The translations under genes were made by a program, and so were the position numbers. From positions 62,001-126,000 of the forward strand of contig CAUUCF010000001.1 of assembly GCA_963543695.1 (NCBI GenBank): DNA of 64,000 nucleotides, in the 5' to 3' direction. The stretch comes from CAUUCF01 sp963543695 (GTDB lineage: Bacteria; Pseudomonadota; Gammaproteobacteria; UBA9339). Below the pieces are notes generated by a model. That model was not told the origin of the DNA, made no database searches, and worked only from the letters and a program-made list of their open reading frames with translations. Positions 42,918-52,352 of the stretch are shown in pieces. Positions within the stretch are counted from its first letter, which is position 1; the number at the start of each line of letters is the position of its first letter.

Positions 42918-44268
42918 TCGTTCCTAACTGATAAGGTTCACTTGAAGTCCAAAAAAGAGGTTCTAATGCTTTATTTTTAAAGTAATTATCTTCTTGGAGT
43001 GAAATGGTAGAATTTCCACTGATCGTTAATTGTTGTTTCGTGAATAAATAACCGACCAAGTTAGATTGGTGAATAGTGCAATTATGTTCGACGAGGATTA
43101 AATCAAACGGTACGTTATGTACCTCTTGAATCGTGAGGGAACCTTCAACCTGTAAAATGATTTTTCGATGACTTAAGTTTTTACTAATAGCACTGGTAAT
43201 GGTTAAATCGTGGGGACAGCGGATCATTAATAATGCTTCGTTGTTGATCGATGCTTGGTTTTCAGCTAATTCGACTAGTTGATCGATGCTAATTTCCCGC
43301 TCGTTAAGGTCAATGACCTGATGAACATTGAAGTTGATTTTAGAAAAATCTACCTTTTGCAAACCATGATGAAACCAATCGGGATTACTAACCGTGGCGT
43401 AATCCTTGATTAAAGAGCGATCCGCTGATTCAAACTTAATTGCCGAGTTGACGAAGGAACGATTTTTTTGAGCGAGCAGTAACCAACTTCCTGCATAGGT
43501 ATTTTGATCTACTCGTTGAATCGTTAAACTTCCTCCTGGATTACTAATCTTTTCAGCGATCACTACAGGAGTTTGATAAGTCGGATATAAATCTTTTTTG
43601 TACAAAATGACCGTAGCCTGGTTAACGAACTTTTGCAAACTTTCGTTCAGCGGGATATTTTTGGGCGCCGTTGGATTGGGCATAACGGAATAACGAGTGT
43701 CTTGAGTTTTTAATTGAAGACGACATAAATTTAAAATAGTTTTTTCATTGTTTAAAATTACTTTGTGGGGTGGAATAGTTTCAATAGTGAAATATTTATC
43801 ACCATATTGATCGATTTTACCTAAGATTCGCTGTTGCTTTTGTGTGATAATTATCGGCCCTTTGTTGATAATTTTTACTTTCGCTGCTTCTTGCGTGTTA
43901 AAGCTTAAAACGTTTTGTTGGTGAGGTTTTAAGGAATAAATAACTAACGGTTCGATATGTGTATTAACGGTTAATTGAGGCTGCTTATCACGAGGATGAT
44001 CAATTAAACGGTACTGCCTGGTATTTATATCATAATCGTAAAATTGATTATACGTCGTTTTAGGACAGGTATACTGAATTCGTTTCGTTTGGTTTTTAAC
44101 GAAGGAATCTAAACGTGATTTTGCTTGATACCTGATTTTATACATTGTAATTTGGGTAGTGTTGCGCAAAAAAATTGGGAAAATGATGGCGGATAAAGTA
44201 CCGATCATTAAGAAAATGATGATTGTATTAAACATTAAAAAACCGTGTAAAGGGTGTGGCTTTTTCAT
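42898..44268 (-). CDS. Pilus-associated protein, MshP/PilX-like N-terminus
   Basis: A 456-residue protein with one N-terminal hydrophobic helix (about 10-32, after HPLHGFLMF) and a long, mostly beta-like exported part. There is no Glu5-type prepilin site, but PilX/MshP proteins also deviate. Its place at the end of a three-gene minor pilin cluster matches mshP/mshQ in the Vibrio order mshC-mshD-mshO-mshP. The C-terminal region has repeated short Ile/Val strands (LTIQEVHNVPFDLILVEHN) that could form a beta-helix. The exact family is not recognised. Confidence 0.5.
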   Translation of the reverse strand: MKKPHPLHGFLMFNTIIIFLMIGTLSAIIFPIFLRNTTQITMYKIRYQAKSRLDSFVKNQTKRIQYTCPKTTYNQFYDYDINTRQYRLIDHPRDKQPQLTVNTHIEPLVIYSLKPHQQNVLSFNTQEAAKVKIINKGPIIITQKQQRILGKIDQYGDKYFTIETIPPHKVILNNEKTILNLCRLQLKTQDTRYSVMPNPTAPKNIPLNESLQKFVNQATVILYKKDLYPTYQTPVVIAEKISNPGGSLTIQRVDQNTYAGSWLLLAQKNRSFVNSAIKFESADRSLIKDYATVSNPDWFHHGLQKVDFSKINFNVHQVIDLNEREISIDQLVELAENQASINNEALLMIRCPHDLTITSAISKNLSHRKIILQVEGSLTIQEVHNVPFDLILVEHNCTIHQSNLVGYLFTKQQLTISGNSTISLQEDNYFKNKALEPLFWTSSEPYQLGTIVYDAF

Positions 44269-44277
44269 AAATACCGT

Positions 44278-44769
44278 TTATTTTTCTCTAAATAAATTTT
44301 CACAAAGGACGTACCTAGTTCGGTAGGCGTTATGAGGTTGATCTTTAGGTTTGATTTTAATTTCCCATAAATTACGAAGTTCGGGTGTTAAATGCACCGG
44401 GTTAATACGGACCGTATAATGATCTAATTTAGCTAATGTTTTTTGATCAAGGGTGATCTCTTTTTTTTCTAAGTCGATTTGGAAAGTTTTTAATTGTAAC
44501 GTTTTTGACGACGTAAAAACTATTCCGTTAATTTCATGTTCGTTAACTAATTTTAGATAACAAGCTTGTTTTAATAACGTGGTGATCGTATCAAAAAGCA
44601 CGTTCATTTCGTAGTTTTCGTTATTAATTTTTTCGGTCAAGAAATATTGCTTAAAGCCGGCATAGATGAAATCAGAGGTTACGCCCATAACGATCCCTAC
44701 AATGGTCAACGTGACGATTATTTCTAGTAAAGTAAATCCTTTTTGTTTATTTGGGTACTGTTTCCACAT
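44278..44769 (-). CDS. Minor type IV pilin, MshO-like
   Basis: A prepilin: the leader MWKQYPNKQKG precedes FTLLEIIVTLTIVGIVMG, with Glu5 in place. I prefer the ATG at 44769 to a TTG six codons upstream. The mature protein is about 150 residues and ends CENLFREK. It overlaps the mshD-like gene and is followed 9 nt later by the PilX/MshP-like gene. The MshO assignment is by position and helix pattern. Confidence 0.6.
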   Translation of the reverse strand: MWKQYPNKQKGFTLLEIIVTLTIVGIVMGVTSDFIYAGFKQYFLTEKINNENYEMNVLFDTITTLLKQACYLKLVNEHEINGIVFTSSKTLQLKTFQIDLEKKEITLDQKTLAKLDHYTVRINPVHLTPELRNLWEIKIKPKDQPHNAYRTRYVLCENLFREK

Positions 44770-45091
44770 CTGAATATTCCAAAGCAACTAGAATGGTATC
44801 GTCCTTTTTGGGGTGTACGGTAATTTGGTGTAAACCAACCGTGGTAGTAATTTTGTAAGGAGTATCCACGGTTAGTTTTTCGCATAAAGCCAAATTTTGG
44901 CTGTTCGTTTTTAAAATTTCAGCGCAACTGATGGCTAAATCGATCGCTCTAGTTTCAGATAATAATTTAGGGGTGTTTTTATTGAAAGTTAAATAAACGT
45001 TTAAAAAAGCCGACATTAAAAAACCAATAGCTAGAACGAAAAAGATAGCTTCGACTAAGGTAAATCCAGCGTGTTTAGTAATCTTGCTCAC
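44747..45091 (-). CDS. Minor type IV pilin, MshD-like
   Basis: A 114-residue prepilin: leader MSKITKHAG, then FTLVEAIFFVLAIGFLMSAF with Glu5. Two Cys (SCAEIL, LALCEK) flank a short helix. Short for the family. It sits 1 nt after the mshC-like gene and overlaps the next pilin. It is a type IV prepilin with confidence; the exact MshD label comes from gene order. Confidence 0.6.
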   Translation of the reverse strand: MSKITKHAGFTLVEAIFFVLAIGFLMSAFLNVYLTFNKNTPKLLSETRAIDLAISCAEILKTNSQNLALCEKLTVDTPYKITTTVGLHQITVHPKKDDTILVALEYSDVETVPK

Positions 45092-45092
45092 G

Positions 45093-45569
45093 TTATTCTC
45101 CTTTTTTGATTTTAATAATTTTCCCTTCTGATACTAATCGGTTTTTAATCTTAGCGTATTTAACGTGACTTAAAGTGATTACTGGAATACCGTCGTTTGA
45201 CGGGTATTGTAAGTATCCTGATGGCTTGATGATTAACTGGTTTACTGGAGGATCAGTTTTTGTTTCAGGAGTTAATTCAATGACGACGTCATTGGTAAGC
45301 GTAATTTCTTTCGTAACGGATTGATTCTCGTCTTTCCATGCAGCTAATAGCGAGTTAGCGGTTTGTTGCGTAAGCGTTATTTCCAGGAAAGCATTTTGGG
45401 ATAATTCCTGTAGAAGAATTAAATTAGAACGTAATTTTTTCGCTTGAGTATAAACATTTTGAGTAGGATAGAAGTTTACATTGAAACGAGTTACCGCTAT
45501 TCCAGATAAAATGCCTAATAATAATAAGACGATAATTAATTCCAATAAAGTAAATCCGTGTTTTTTCAT
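45093..45569 (-). CDS. Minor type IV pilin, MshC-like
   Basis: First gene of the minor pilin cluster. I chose the ATG giving MKKHG before FTLLELIIVLLLLGIL, the usual short type IVa leader; the frame runs upstream to another ATG at 45614 and no Shine-Dalgarno clearly decides. The hydrophobic helix ends in AVTRF, close to the A..RF of MshC and GspH-like pilins. The C-terminal part is beta-rich (VVIELTPETK, QLIIKPSG). It is divergent from rpsU. Confidence 0.65.
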   Translation of the reverse strand: MKKHGFTLLELIIVLLLLGILSGIAVTRFNVNFYPTQNVYTQAKKLRSNLILLQELSQNAFLEITLTQQTANSLLAAWKDENQSVTKEITLTNDVVIELTPETKTDPPVNQLIIKPSGYLQYPSNDGIPVITLSHVKYAKIKNRLVSEGKIIKIKKGE

Positions 45570-45635
45570 AAAATTAATTACTAACATATTATCGTTAAAA
45601 AGACAAATTTTCATCGGTTAAACGATAAAAAAGAC

Positions 45636-45663
45636 TTGCATATTTAAAACGAATCAGTATTAT
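45636..45663 (+). promoter_or_regulatory. Sigma-70 promoter of the rpsU-dnaG-rpoD operon
   Basis: TTGCAT at 45636-45641 and TATTAT at 45658-45663 with 16 nt between. It would start transcription near 45670, about 37 nt before rpsU. Confidence 0.65.
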
Positions 45664-45706
45664 TTTAAGCGTTTATTGATAACTGTTTAGGAGAATAATT
45701 TAAAGT

Positions 45707-45913
45707 ATGCCAAGTATCAGAATTAGAGAGCATGAATCTTTCGATGGAGCTATGCGTCGTTTTAAACGCGCATGTGAAAAAGCTGGTATTCCAGGGAAAT
45801 TACGCCAAATTGAATACTATGAAAAGCCAACAGCTAAGCGTAAAAGAAAGCGTTCAGCGGCAATTAAACGTCAACAAAAGCAACAATTAATGCAACAAAA
45901 ATTAGGTAAATAA
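45707..45913 (+). CDS. rpsU: 30S ribosomal protein S21
   Basis: A 68-residue basic protein with the S21 signature: PSIRIREHESFDGAMRRFKR and GIPGKLRQ.EYYEKP. It is the first gene of the classic macromolecular-synthesis operon rpsU-dnaG-rpoD, all three present in order. S21 binds near the 3' end of 16S rRNA at initiation. Confidence 0.97.
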   Translation: MPSIRIREHESFDGAMRRFKRACEKAGIPGKLRQIEYYEKPTAKRKRKRSAAIKRQQKQQLMQQKLGK

Positions 45914-45959
45914 TTTTTGATTGCGAAAGGTTTATATAAGTAATTAATTACAGCGTAAA

Positions 45960-47675
45960 TTGATACCTAGATCATTTATTGAAGATTTAATTGTTAAATG
46001 TGATTTAGTAAAAATTATTGGAAGTCGTGTTAAATTAAAAGCCAAAGGGGGAAAATATTTTGGAGCGTGTCCTTTTCATAAGGAAAAAACCCCTTCTTTT
46101 GTTGTTAATACGAAAGAACAGTTTTATTATTGTTTTGGCTGTCATGCTCACGGTAATGTTTTAGATTTTATTATGCATTTTGAACATTTAGATTTTAAAA
46201 ATGCAGTGGTTTACTTAGCTAATTATTTAAATTTACCTTTGCCTCTTCATGATGCGTATCGTCTTAAACAAGAACAACAAAGAAAAGGATGGCTAAAGAT
46301 TTGTCAAGAATTAGCTCATTATTATTATCGTCAAGTTGAGGGTAATTTAGTAGCACAACGTTATTTAGTCCAAAGGGGGATTAACCAACAAAGTAGGCAA
46401 AATTTTTTAATTGGTTACGCTCCCAATAATTTTTATTTAAAAAAATGGTCGCTACAACACCAACAAGCTTTAGAAACGCTGGGCCTATTAAATTTGAAAG
46501 GAAATTATCCTCGTTTTCGTGGTCGTTTAATGTTTCCAATTAGAAACGAGTTAGGTCAAGTCATTGGTTTTGGGGGAAGAATTTTCCAAGGGAAAGAAGT
46601 TAAATATTTAAACTCTCCCGAAACGCCTTTGTTTCATAAGCGAGATGAAGTGTACGGATTATATGAAGCTAAAAAAAATAGCGTTTTAGACGAACTCATC
46701 GTAGTTGAAGGTTATTTAGACGTAGTTAGTTTATTTCAATTTCAAATTCCTAACGTGGTGGCAACTTTAGGTACTGCAGTTACTCAGTCACAGCTTCGTA
46801 AAATTCTTCGGTATACTAAGAAAATCGTTTTTTGTTTTGACGGGGATTTAGCGGGTAATGAAGCGGCTAAACGAGCAATGCAGTTGTTATTACCTTTAAT
46901 GCAAGAAGAAATAGAAGGAAGTTTCGTTTTTTTACCCGTTCACGAAGATCCTGATTCATGGGTACGTAAATTAGGAACGGAACGGTTTAAAGATTACTTG
47001 AACAAACATAAAAAATCTTTAATTGAATTTTTAATTACGACGTTAAAAGAAAACGCCAACATAGCTAGCCTCGAGGGTAAAATTAAATACGTAAATAAAG
47101 CTCAAAGTTTACTTAAAGAATTACCTAACGGTTGGTTTAAAAATTTATTGTTAGAACAAATAGCGGCAGAAATTAACGTTTCACCAGATCAAATTGCTGA
47201 TGTAGCGGCGTTTCAGCAGAAACAAGAATTGCTTGATGAGCGTAAACCATTACCAATCACTGAAGTGCAAAAGAAAATTTTGCAACTATTGGTTTATTAT
47301 CCCCAAATTTTATTGAAGTTAACGTCGACGCAACAAAATTATTTAGATCAGCTCGAAAACGAAGTATTTAAACGTAGCTTAAGGATTTTAAGGCAAAATG
47401 TATCGTTGACCGTAGGAGAATTTTTAGAATACTGGAGGAAATATAATTTTGATTTGAAAGAGGTGATTACTAAACCACTGTTAAATGAAGAACAAGCTTT
47501 AGCCGAAGTGGAAACATTAATCGAATGGTTAATGAAGACTCAAAAAACAGAGACTATCGATAACCTAATACAGCAATTATCTCATAGCACCGATCGAAGT
47601 GAACGGCTTATGTTACAACAAATGATCTATGAGTTGAAAATTAAAGGGAGTAGAGAAAATGGTAGAGAAAACTGA
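45960..47675 (+). CDS. dnaG: DNA primase
   Basis: Makes RNA primers at the fork. It starts with TTG (MIPRSFIEDLI); no better start is near. The CHC2 zinc finger is complete: CPFH near residue 38 and CFGCH near 59. The Toprim core has VVEGYLDVVSLFQF and FDGDLAGNEAA. The C-terminal DnaB-binding part is present. 571 residues is normal. The end overlaps rpoD by 17 nt. Confidence 0.96.
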   Translation: MIPRSFIEDLIVKCDLVKIIGSRVKLKAKGGKYFGACPFHKEKTPSFVVNTKEQFYYCFGCHAHGNVLDFIMHFEHLDFKNAVVYLANYLNLPLPLHDAYRLKQEQQRKGWLKICQELAHYYYRQVEGNLVAQRYLVQRGINQQSRQNFLIGYAPNNFYLKKWSLQHQQALETLGLLNLKGNYPRFRGRLMFPIRNELGQVIGFGGRIFQGKEVKYLNSPETPLFHKRDEVYGLYEAKKNSVLDELIVVEGYLDVVSLFQFQIPNVVATLGTAVTQSQLRKILRYTKKIVFCFDGDLAGNEAAKRAMQLLLPLMQEEIEGSFVFLPVHEDPDSWVRKLGTERFKDYLNKHKKSLIEFLITTLKENANIASLEGKIKYVNKAQSLLKELPNGWFKNLLLEQIAAEINVSPDQIADVAAFQQKQELLDERKPLPITEVQKKILQLLVYYPQILLKLTSTQQNYLDQLENEVFKRSLRILRQNVSLTVGEFLEYWRKYNFDLKEVITKPLLNEEQALAEVETLIEWLMKTQKTETIDNLIQQLSHSTDRSERLMLQQMIYELKIKGSRENGREN

Positions 47676-49611
47676 AAATTTAGAAAAGGATAATAAGATA
47701 GAAGCGTTGTTAAATAAAGGGAAAGAACAAGGTTTTTTAACTTATGGAGAACTAAACGAGCATATCGATCAAGAAATTACCGATGCTGAACACCTTGAAG
47801 ATATTATCGGGTTACTCAACGAAGAATCGATCCCTCTTTATGACCAAGAACCTAACGATCAATTTGAATTTAAAGTAGAAGAGGATTTAGTCAGTAAATT
47901 AGATGACGAGGTAGGGAGAACTACGGATCCGATTCGAATGTATATGCGTGAAATGGGTAGTGTAGCTTTATTAACTCGAGGAGGAGAAATTGCTATTGCT
48001 AGAAAAATTGAAGAAGGAACAAAGGAAGTGTTAGGGACATTGGCTACTTTCCCAGGAGTGGTGACTAGAGCTTTAGAAGAATATGATAAAATTATCGAAA
48101 ATGGGAATAGACGGTTACAAGATTTAGTTTTGGGTTTTTTTGAACAAGAAGAAAGCGAAGTGCATGAAGAGCTCAAACTGATCGAGGAAGAAGAATTTGA
48201 AATAGAACTGAATCAATATATTAATCAAATTAATAAGCGCGCAGAGGAAGAACGGAAGAAATTAGAATTATTAAATTTAAATAATACCGAAGAAAAAGAA
48301 AGCGAAGAGGATTTAGATAATAATGGTAATAGAGAACAAGAGTTTTTTGATGACGTAGAAGATAAAGATTACTTGGAAGAAGAAGACGATATTTTTAACG
48401 TGGGTCCTGATCCAGAAGAAATTCATAAACGTTTTTTAGTATTGAAAAACGTTTATTATGGTTACGTTTTAGCCAAAGAAAAATATGGGTTACAGCATCA
48501 GTTAACCAAAAAATATTTTGATAAATTAACTAATTGTTTTGCTTCTATTAAATTTTCTAGTAAAGAATTAAGAGGTTACATTAACCGGTTACATCAAGTA
48601 GTTAAAAAAATTAGTGCAAGTGAATTAGTGATGGCGGATCTTTTAACGAAAGCTAAGTTTAAACGAAGTGATTACTGTAATTTTTTAAACACCCAGCCTT
48701 TAAAAGAAGGTCAATACTTAAAAAAGTTACAGCAGTTACCACATGACTCCGATAAGCTTATTCTTTTAATGCCTGAACTAAATCGGGAAATAATGCGGTT
48801 AAGGTTAGTAGAAGAAGAATGCGGGGTAAATTTACAAGAAATTAAATTAGTAGATCGAATTATTACGAAAGGAAAAAATAAAGTACAACAAGCTAAACAG
48901 GAGATGATCGAAGCTAATTTACGTTTAGTTATTTCGATCGCAAAAAAATATACGAACCGAGGGTTGCAATTTTTAGATCTCATTCAAGAAGGGAATATCG
49001 GCTTAATGAAAGCAGTAGATAAGTTTGAGTATCGCCGTGGATACAAGTTCTCTACTTATGCTACTTGGTGGATTAGACAAGCAATTACCCGTTCAATCGC
49101 CGATCAAGCGCGTACTATCCGTATTCCAGTTCATATGATCGAAACGATTAATAAATTAAACCGTATTACTCGGCAAATTATTCAAAAGACGGGGGTGGAA
49201 CCTACCCCAGAAGAATTAAGTCTTAAAATGCAAATTAGTGAAGATAAAATACGTAAAGTCTTAAAAATTGCTAAAGAACCTGTTTCAATGGAAACACCGA
49301 TCGGAGATGAAGATGATACTCATTTAGGAGATTTTATTGAAGATAATAATACGCTTTCTCCTTTAGAATCGGCTACTCAATTGGGTTTAAAAGAAGCAAC
49401 TAACGACGTATTAGCTTCGTTATCTCCTCGAGAGGCTAAAGTTTTAAGGATGCGTTTTGGGATCAATATGAATACCGATCATACTTTAGAAGAGGTCGGT
49501 AAACAATTTGACGTTACTAGAGAGCGCATTCGGCAAATTGAAGCTAAAGCGTTGCGTAAATTACGTCATCCTAGCCGATCAGAAAAATTACAGAGTTTTA
49601 TAGAAGATTAA
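47659..49611 (+). CDS. rpoD: RNA polymerase sigma-70 factor
   Basis: The main sigma factor, 650 residues. Region 1.2 is DPIRMYMREMGS, regions 2.1-2.4 run from EANLRLVISIAKKY to TYATWWIRQAITRSIADQ, region 3 follows from RIPVHM, and region 4.2 is VTRERIRQIEAKALRKLRHP. An acidic, Glu/Asp-rich insert lies between regions 1.2 and 2 (about residues 170-255), as in other gammaproteobacterial RpoD. Expected to read the TTGACA/TATAAT-type promoters listed here. Confidence 0.97.
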   Translation: MVEKTENLEKDNKIEALLNKGKEQGFLTYGELNEHIDQEITDAEHLEDIIGLLNEESIPLYDQEPNDQFEFKVEEDLVSKLDDEVGRTTDPIRMYMREMGSVALLTRGGEIAIARKIEEGTKEVLGTLATFPGVVTRALEEYDKIIENGNRRLQDLVLGFFEQEESEVHEELKLIEEEEFEIELNQYINQINKRAEEERKKLELLNLNNTEEKESEEDLDNNGNREQEFFDDVEDKDYLEEEDDIFNVGPDPEEIHKRFLVLKNVYYGYVLAKEKYGLQHQLTKKYFDKLTNCFASIKFSSKELRGYINRLHQVVKKISASELVMADLLTKAKFKRSDYCNFLNTQPLKEGQYLKKLQQLPHDSDKLILLMPELNREIMRLRLVEEECGVNLQEIKLVDRIITKGKNKVQQAKQEMIEANLRLVISIAKKYTNRGLQFLDLIQEGNIGLMKAVDKFEYRRGYKFSTYATWWIRQAITRSIADQARTIRIPVHMIETINKLNRITRQIIQKTGVEPTPEELSLKMQISEDKIRKVLKIAKEPVSMETPIGDEDDTHLGDFIEDNNTLSPLESATQLGLKEATNDVLASLSPREAKVLRMRFGINMNTDHTLEEVGKQFDVTRERIRQIEAKALRKLRHPSRSEKLQSFIED

Positions 49612-49615
49612 TTGT

Positions 49616-51151
49616 ATGACATACCAAGCATTAGCTCGTAAGTGGCGTCCCCGTAATTTTGAACAGATGGTTGGCCAAGAAATGGTAGTAACTTGTCTTA
49701 AAAACGCTTTAAATTCGGGTCAATTACACCACGCTTATTTATTTACCGGTTCTAGAGGAGTAGGTAAAACTTCGATCGCTAGGATTTTTGCAAAAGGGTT
49801 AAATTGCGTGAAAGGAACTACGTCAGAACCTTGTAATCAATGTATCAATTGTCAGGCTTTTAACGATCACTGTGCCGTAGATTTGTTAGAAATAGACGCT
49901 GCTTCTAAAACAAAGGTAGAAGATACTCGAGATTTATTAAGTGACGTACGTTATCCCCCGGTACAAGGCCGCTTTAAAATTTATTTGATTGATGAAGTAC
50001 ATATGTTATCTAGTCATAGTTTTAATGCGTTATTGAAAACTTTAGAAGAGCCTCCTCCGTACGTGAAATTTCTTTTTGCTACGACTGAACCTGAAAAGAT
50101 TCCGTTAACGATTTTATCGAGGTGCTTAGTTTTTAATTTACCATTGGTAGAAACTTCGCTAATTCAACGACACCTCGCTAATTTATTAACTAATGAAAAA
50201 ATTGAATATGAAGAGGAAGCTTTAGCTCTTTTAGCCAAAAATGCTGCAGGGAGTGTGCGAGACGCCATTAGTTTATTGGATCAAGCTTTAACTTATGGTA
50301 AACTTAGCGTAGAGAAGGTTAGCCGTATGTTAGGTTGGGTAGACCGACAAATATTAGATCAGTTAGTGGCAGCGTTGGTGCGCCAAGAAAATAAAGCCGT
50401 CTTAAAAATAGCGGAGCTTTTATACCGAAAAGGTTGTTTCTTCGATAAGATCTTAGATGCACTTTTAGAGAAATTGTACGCGTTAACTTTGGAACAATTT
50501 GGTTATATAACTCCGGCAACTTCGTTAAGTCAGGTAGCGTCTCCAGAACAAATACAGCTTTTGTACCAAATTGCTTTAATTGGTAAACGAGATTTGCCTT
50601 TTGCTCCAGATTATAAAATTGGTTTTGAAATGACTTTATTGAGGATGTTGCATTTTCAACCGGTGAGTAGTTTCCCGTTAGCTAAGTCGTTGTCGGAAAA
50701 GCCGCAACAGGAAAGTAGCTTTGAATCACTTGAGGATGATTCAAAGACCAATTTAGAAGCATTATTAAAATCGGATGCTTTAATCATTAATAAAGCTTTA
50801 TTAAAACATGAAGAATGTACGGGTATTTTAGAGACGTTGGTTAAACATAGTTGTTTTATTATGGGTAATGCTGAACGGGATTTAGTTTGTCAAATAGATT
50901 CTCCGTTTTTTCCCTTATTAAATCCACGCTACCAAACTCATATTGAAAATTTGCTCGCTCAGCAGCCGTATGGTCATCAGCTTAAAGTGCGTTACGTGAG
51001 CGGTAAAAATTTAAATACGATCGCTAGTTTGGAAAAAAAAAGGGATGAAGAACGTCATTCCCTTCGGCAAAAACAGTTAACAGAAGACCCTAATTTACAA
51101 AATTTTCTGCGTGAAATGGACGGTGAAATCATAGAAAATGAACGATTCTAA
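49616..51151 (+). CDS. dnaX: DNA polymerase III tau/gamma subunits
   Basis: Clamp-loader ATPase. YQALARKWRPRNFEQMVGQ opens it; Walker A GSRGVGKTSIARIFAK, a zinc-binding C-x8-C-x2-C-x2-C (CVKG...CNQCINC), LIDEVHMLS and the SRC motif are all present. At 511 residues it is shorter than E. coli tau (643): the C-terminal tau-specific part is reduced to about 140 residues. It follows rpoD by 4 nt, so it extends the operon. recR/ybaB, the usual partners, are absent. Confidence 0.95.
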   Translation: MTYQALARKWRPRNFEQMVGQEMVVTCLKNALNSGQLHHAYLFTGSRGVGKTSIARIFAKGLNCVKGTTSEPCNQCINCQAFNDHCAVDLLEIDAASKTKVEDTRDLLSDVRYPPVQGRFKIYLIDEVHMLSSHSFNALLKTLEEPPPYVKFLFATTEPEKIPLTILSRCLVFNLPLVETSLIQRHLANLLTNEKIEYEEEALALLAKNAAGSVRDAISLLDQALTYGKLSVEKVSRMLGWVDRQILDQLVAALVRQENKAVLKIAELLYRKGCFFDKILDALLEKLYALTLEQFGYITPATSLSQVASPEQIQLLYQIALIGKRDLPFAPDYKIGFEMTLLRMLHFQPVSSFPLAKSLSEKPQQESSFESLEDDSKTNLEALLKSDALIINKALLKHEECTGILETLVKHSCFIMGNAERDLVCQIDSPFFPLLNPRYQTHIENLLAQQPYGHQLKVRYVSGKNLNTIASLEKKRDEERHSLRQKQLTEDPNLQNFLREMDGEIIENERF

Positions 51152-51386
51152 GTTAATTTTTTAAAATTTTTCCTGTGAATAATTACTAGGCTGTCTTGCC
51201 AGGTGAACCCAGTTAAGTCTTGTTAGTATTGTGTTTTTTGTAATTATCATATTATTAAGCAAAATAGTTATTTTGTAAAATTTACGGTAAACTGTAAGAA
51301 GAACATTGAATAAGTAAATAATTAATAAAAAATAATTTTTAATCAATGTGAAATTAAAGTAAGTTATTAATTATAAAAGGTAATTT

Positions 51387-51605
51387 GTGCGATTAAAAAA
51401 TAATTACATTCCTTGTAATGTGGTTTATCAGATGTTGTTACGCTTAATTTATCGATATAATTTTTCAACAAAGGAATTAGCGGAAAAATTAAATTTAACT
51501 CAAGGAGAAATTGAAGACATTTTAACAAAAAAAGCTATCCGTAAAAAACTAGCTTCTAAATTAACTATTCCCCTAACGGAATTATATTGTAAATTACATA
51601 ATTAA
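51387..51605 (+). CDS. Small HTH-like hypothetical protein
   Basis: A 72-residue basic protein starting with GTG, with AAAAGG 6 nt upstream. NFSTKELAEKLNLTQGEIEDIL looks like a helix-turn-helix of the Xre or sigma-4 type. There are two Cys. The family is not recognised and the target is unknown. The 235 nt before it (51152-51386) are AT-rich and show nothing I can support. Confidence 0.5.
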   Translation: MRLKNNYIPCNVVYQMLLRLIYRYNFSTKELAEKLNLTQGEIEDILTKKAIRKKLASKLTIPLTELYCKLHN

Positions 51606-51651
51606 TATCGACAATCTGTTTTATTTGGTGTCGAGAAAGTTAGTTCGTAAA

Positions 51652-51679
51652 TTGACTTTTTTATATAATAAGGTAGAAT
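51652..51679 (+). promoter_or_regulatory. Sigma-70 promoter for tRNA-Lys
   Basis: TTGACT at 51652-51657 and TAGAAT at 51674-51679, 16 nt apart. The tRNA begins 12 nt after the -10, as expected for a stable RNA gene with a very short leader. Confidence 0.75.
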
Positions 51680-51691
51680 ATCGAAGGATTT

Positions 51692-51764
51692 GGGCGATTA
51701 GCTCAGTTGGTAGAGCAGCTGACTCTTAATCAGTTGGTCCAGAGTTCGAGCCTCTGATCGCCCA
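51692..51764 (+). tRNA. tRNA-Lys (anticodon CTT)
   Basis: A full cloverleaf: acceptor GGGCGAT/ATCGCCC, D-loop AGTTGGTAG, anticodon loop CTCTTAA giving anticodon CTT (reads AAG), T-loop GTTCGAG. The 3' CCA is not encoded (TCTT follows the discriminator A), so it must be added enzymatically. The other two tRNAs in the window do encode CCA. Confidence 0.95.
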
Positions 51765-51812
51765 TCTTCTTTTCGGGTATTAAGCTATCTTTTAAAAAGA
51801 GTAAAAATAAGA

Positions 51813-52352
51813 CTAATTTCTAAGTTGAGAAGAAGATAAATCGGGAGTTACTACGTCTAACCAAATGATTTTACCGTTAACCGGGGATGAATGGTGAATT
51901 TGATGTTCAAGCAAGAGTTTGTGAGCGGAGCTGGTCCAAACAACGTTAGGGCGGTTAACGACGATTAGACAAACGTTTTGCCAAATTTCAGCAGCACGAT
52001 ACCAAGAAGGGAAAGTTAAGAAACTGTCTAAACCGAGAATTAAACTTAGAGAAGCCGCATAGTTTTTTTTGAAATACTGAACGGTATCGTAAGTATAAGA
52101 AGGGGTATGATTTTGCATTTCGTATTCCCATATTTTGAAATAGGGGGTGTGTTGAAGAGCTTTTTTTATTCTAGTTAAACGTTCACCGTTAGAATAAAAA
52201 GTTTTCGTTTTAAACGGAGATAGAAAACACGGGGTAAACCAAATTTCTTTTAAACGTACGTGTTGATAGGCTTGTTGAGCAGCAATTAAATGGCCTTCGT
52301 GGATGGGATCGAAACTGCCACCGAAAAGAGCGATATGATCGGTTTTTATCAT
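51813..52352 (-). CDS. nadD: Nicotinate-nucleotide adenylyltransferase
   Basis: Makes deamido-NAD+, the substrate of NadE, so both final steps of NAD synthesis are in this window. The nucleotidyltransferase motifs are GGSFDPIHEGHLIAA at the start and ISSTxIR-like SSSQLRN at the very end. 179 residues, a little short of E. coli NadD (213). The start overlaps the parC stop by 1 nt. The usual neighbours holA and rsfS are elsewhere or absent. Confidence 0.93.
   Translation of the reverse strand: MIKTDHIALFGGSFDPIHEGHLIAAQQAYQHVRLKEIWFTPCFLSPFKTKTFYSNGERLTRIKKALQHTPYFKIWEYEMQNHTPSYTYDTVQYFKKNYAASLSLILGLDSFLTFPSWYRAAEIWQNVCLIVVNRPNVVWTSSAHKLLLEHQIHHSSPVNGKIIWLDVVTPDLSSSQLRN

Noticed and set aside
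47859..48983. Antisense open frames within rpoD
   Set aside because: They are opposite a clear, conserved gene and have no family pattern or start signal.
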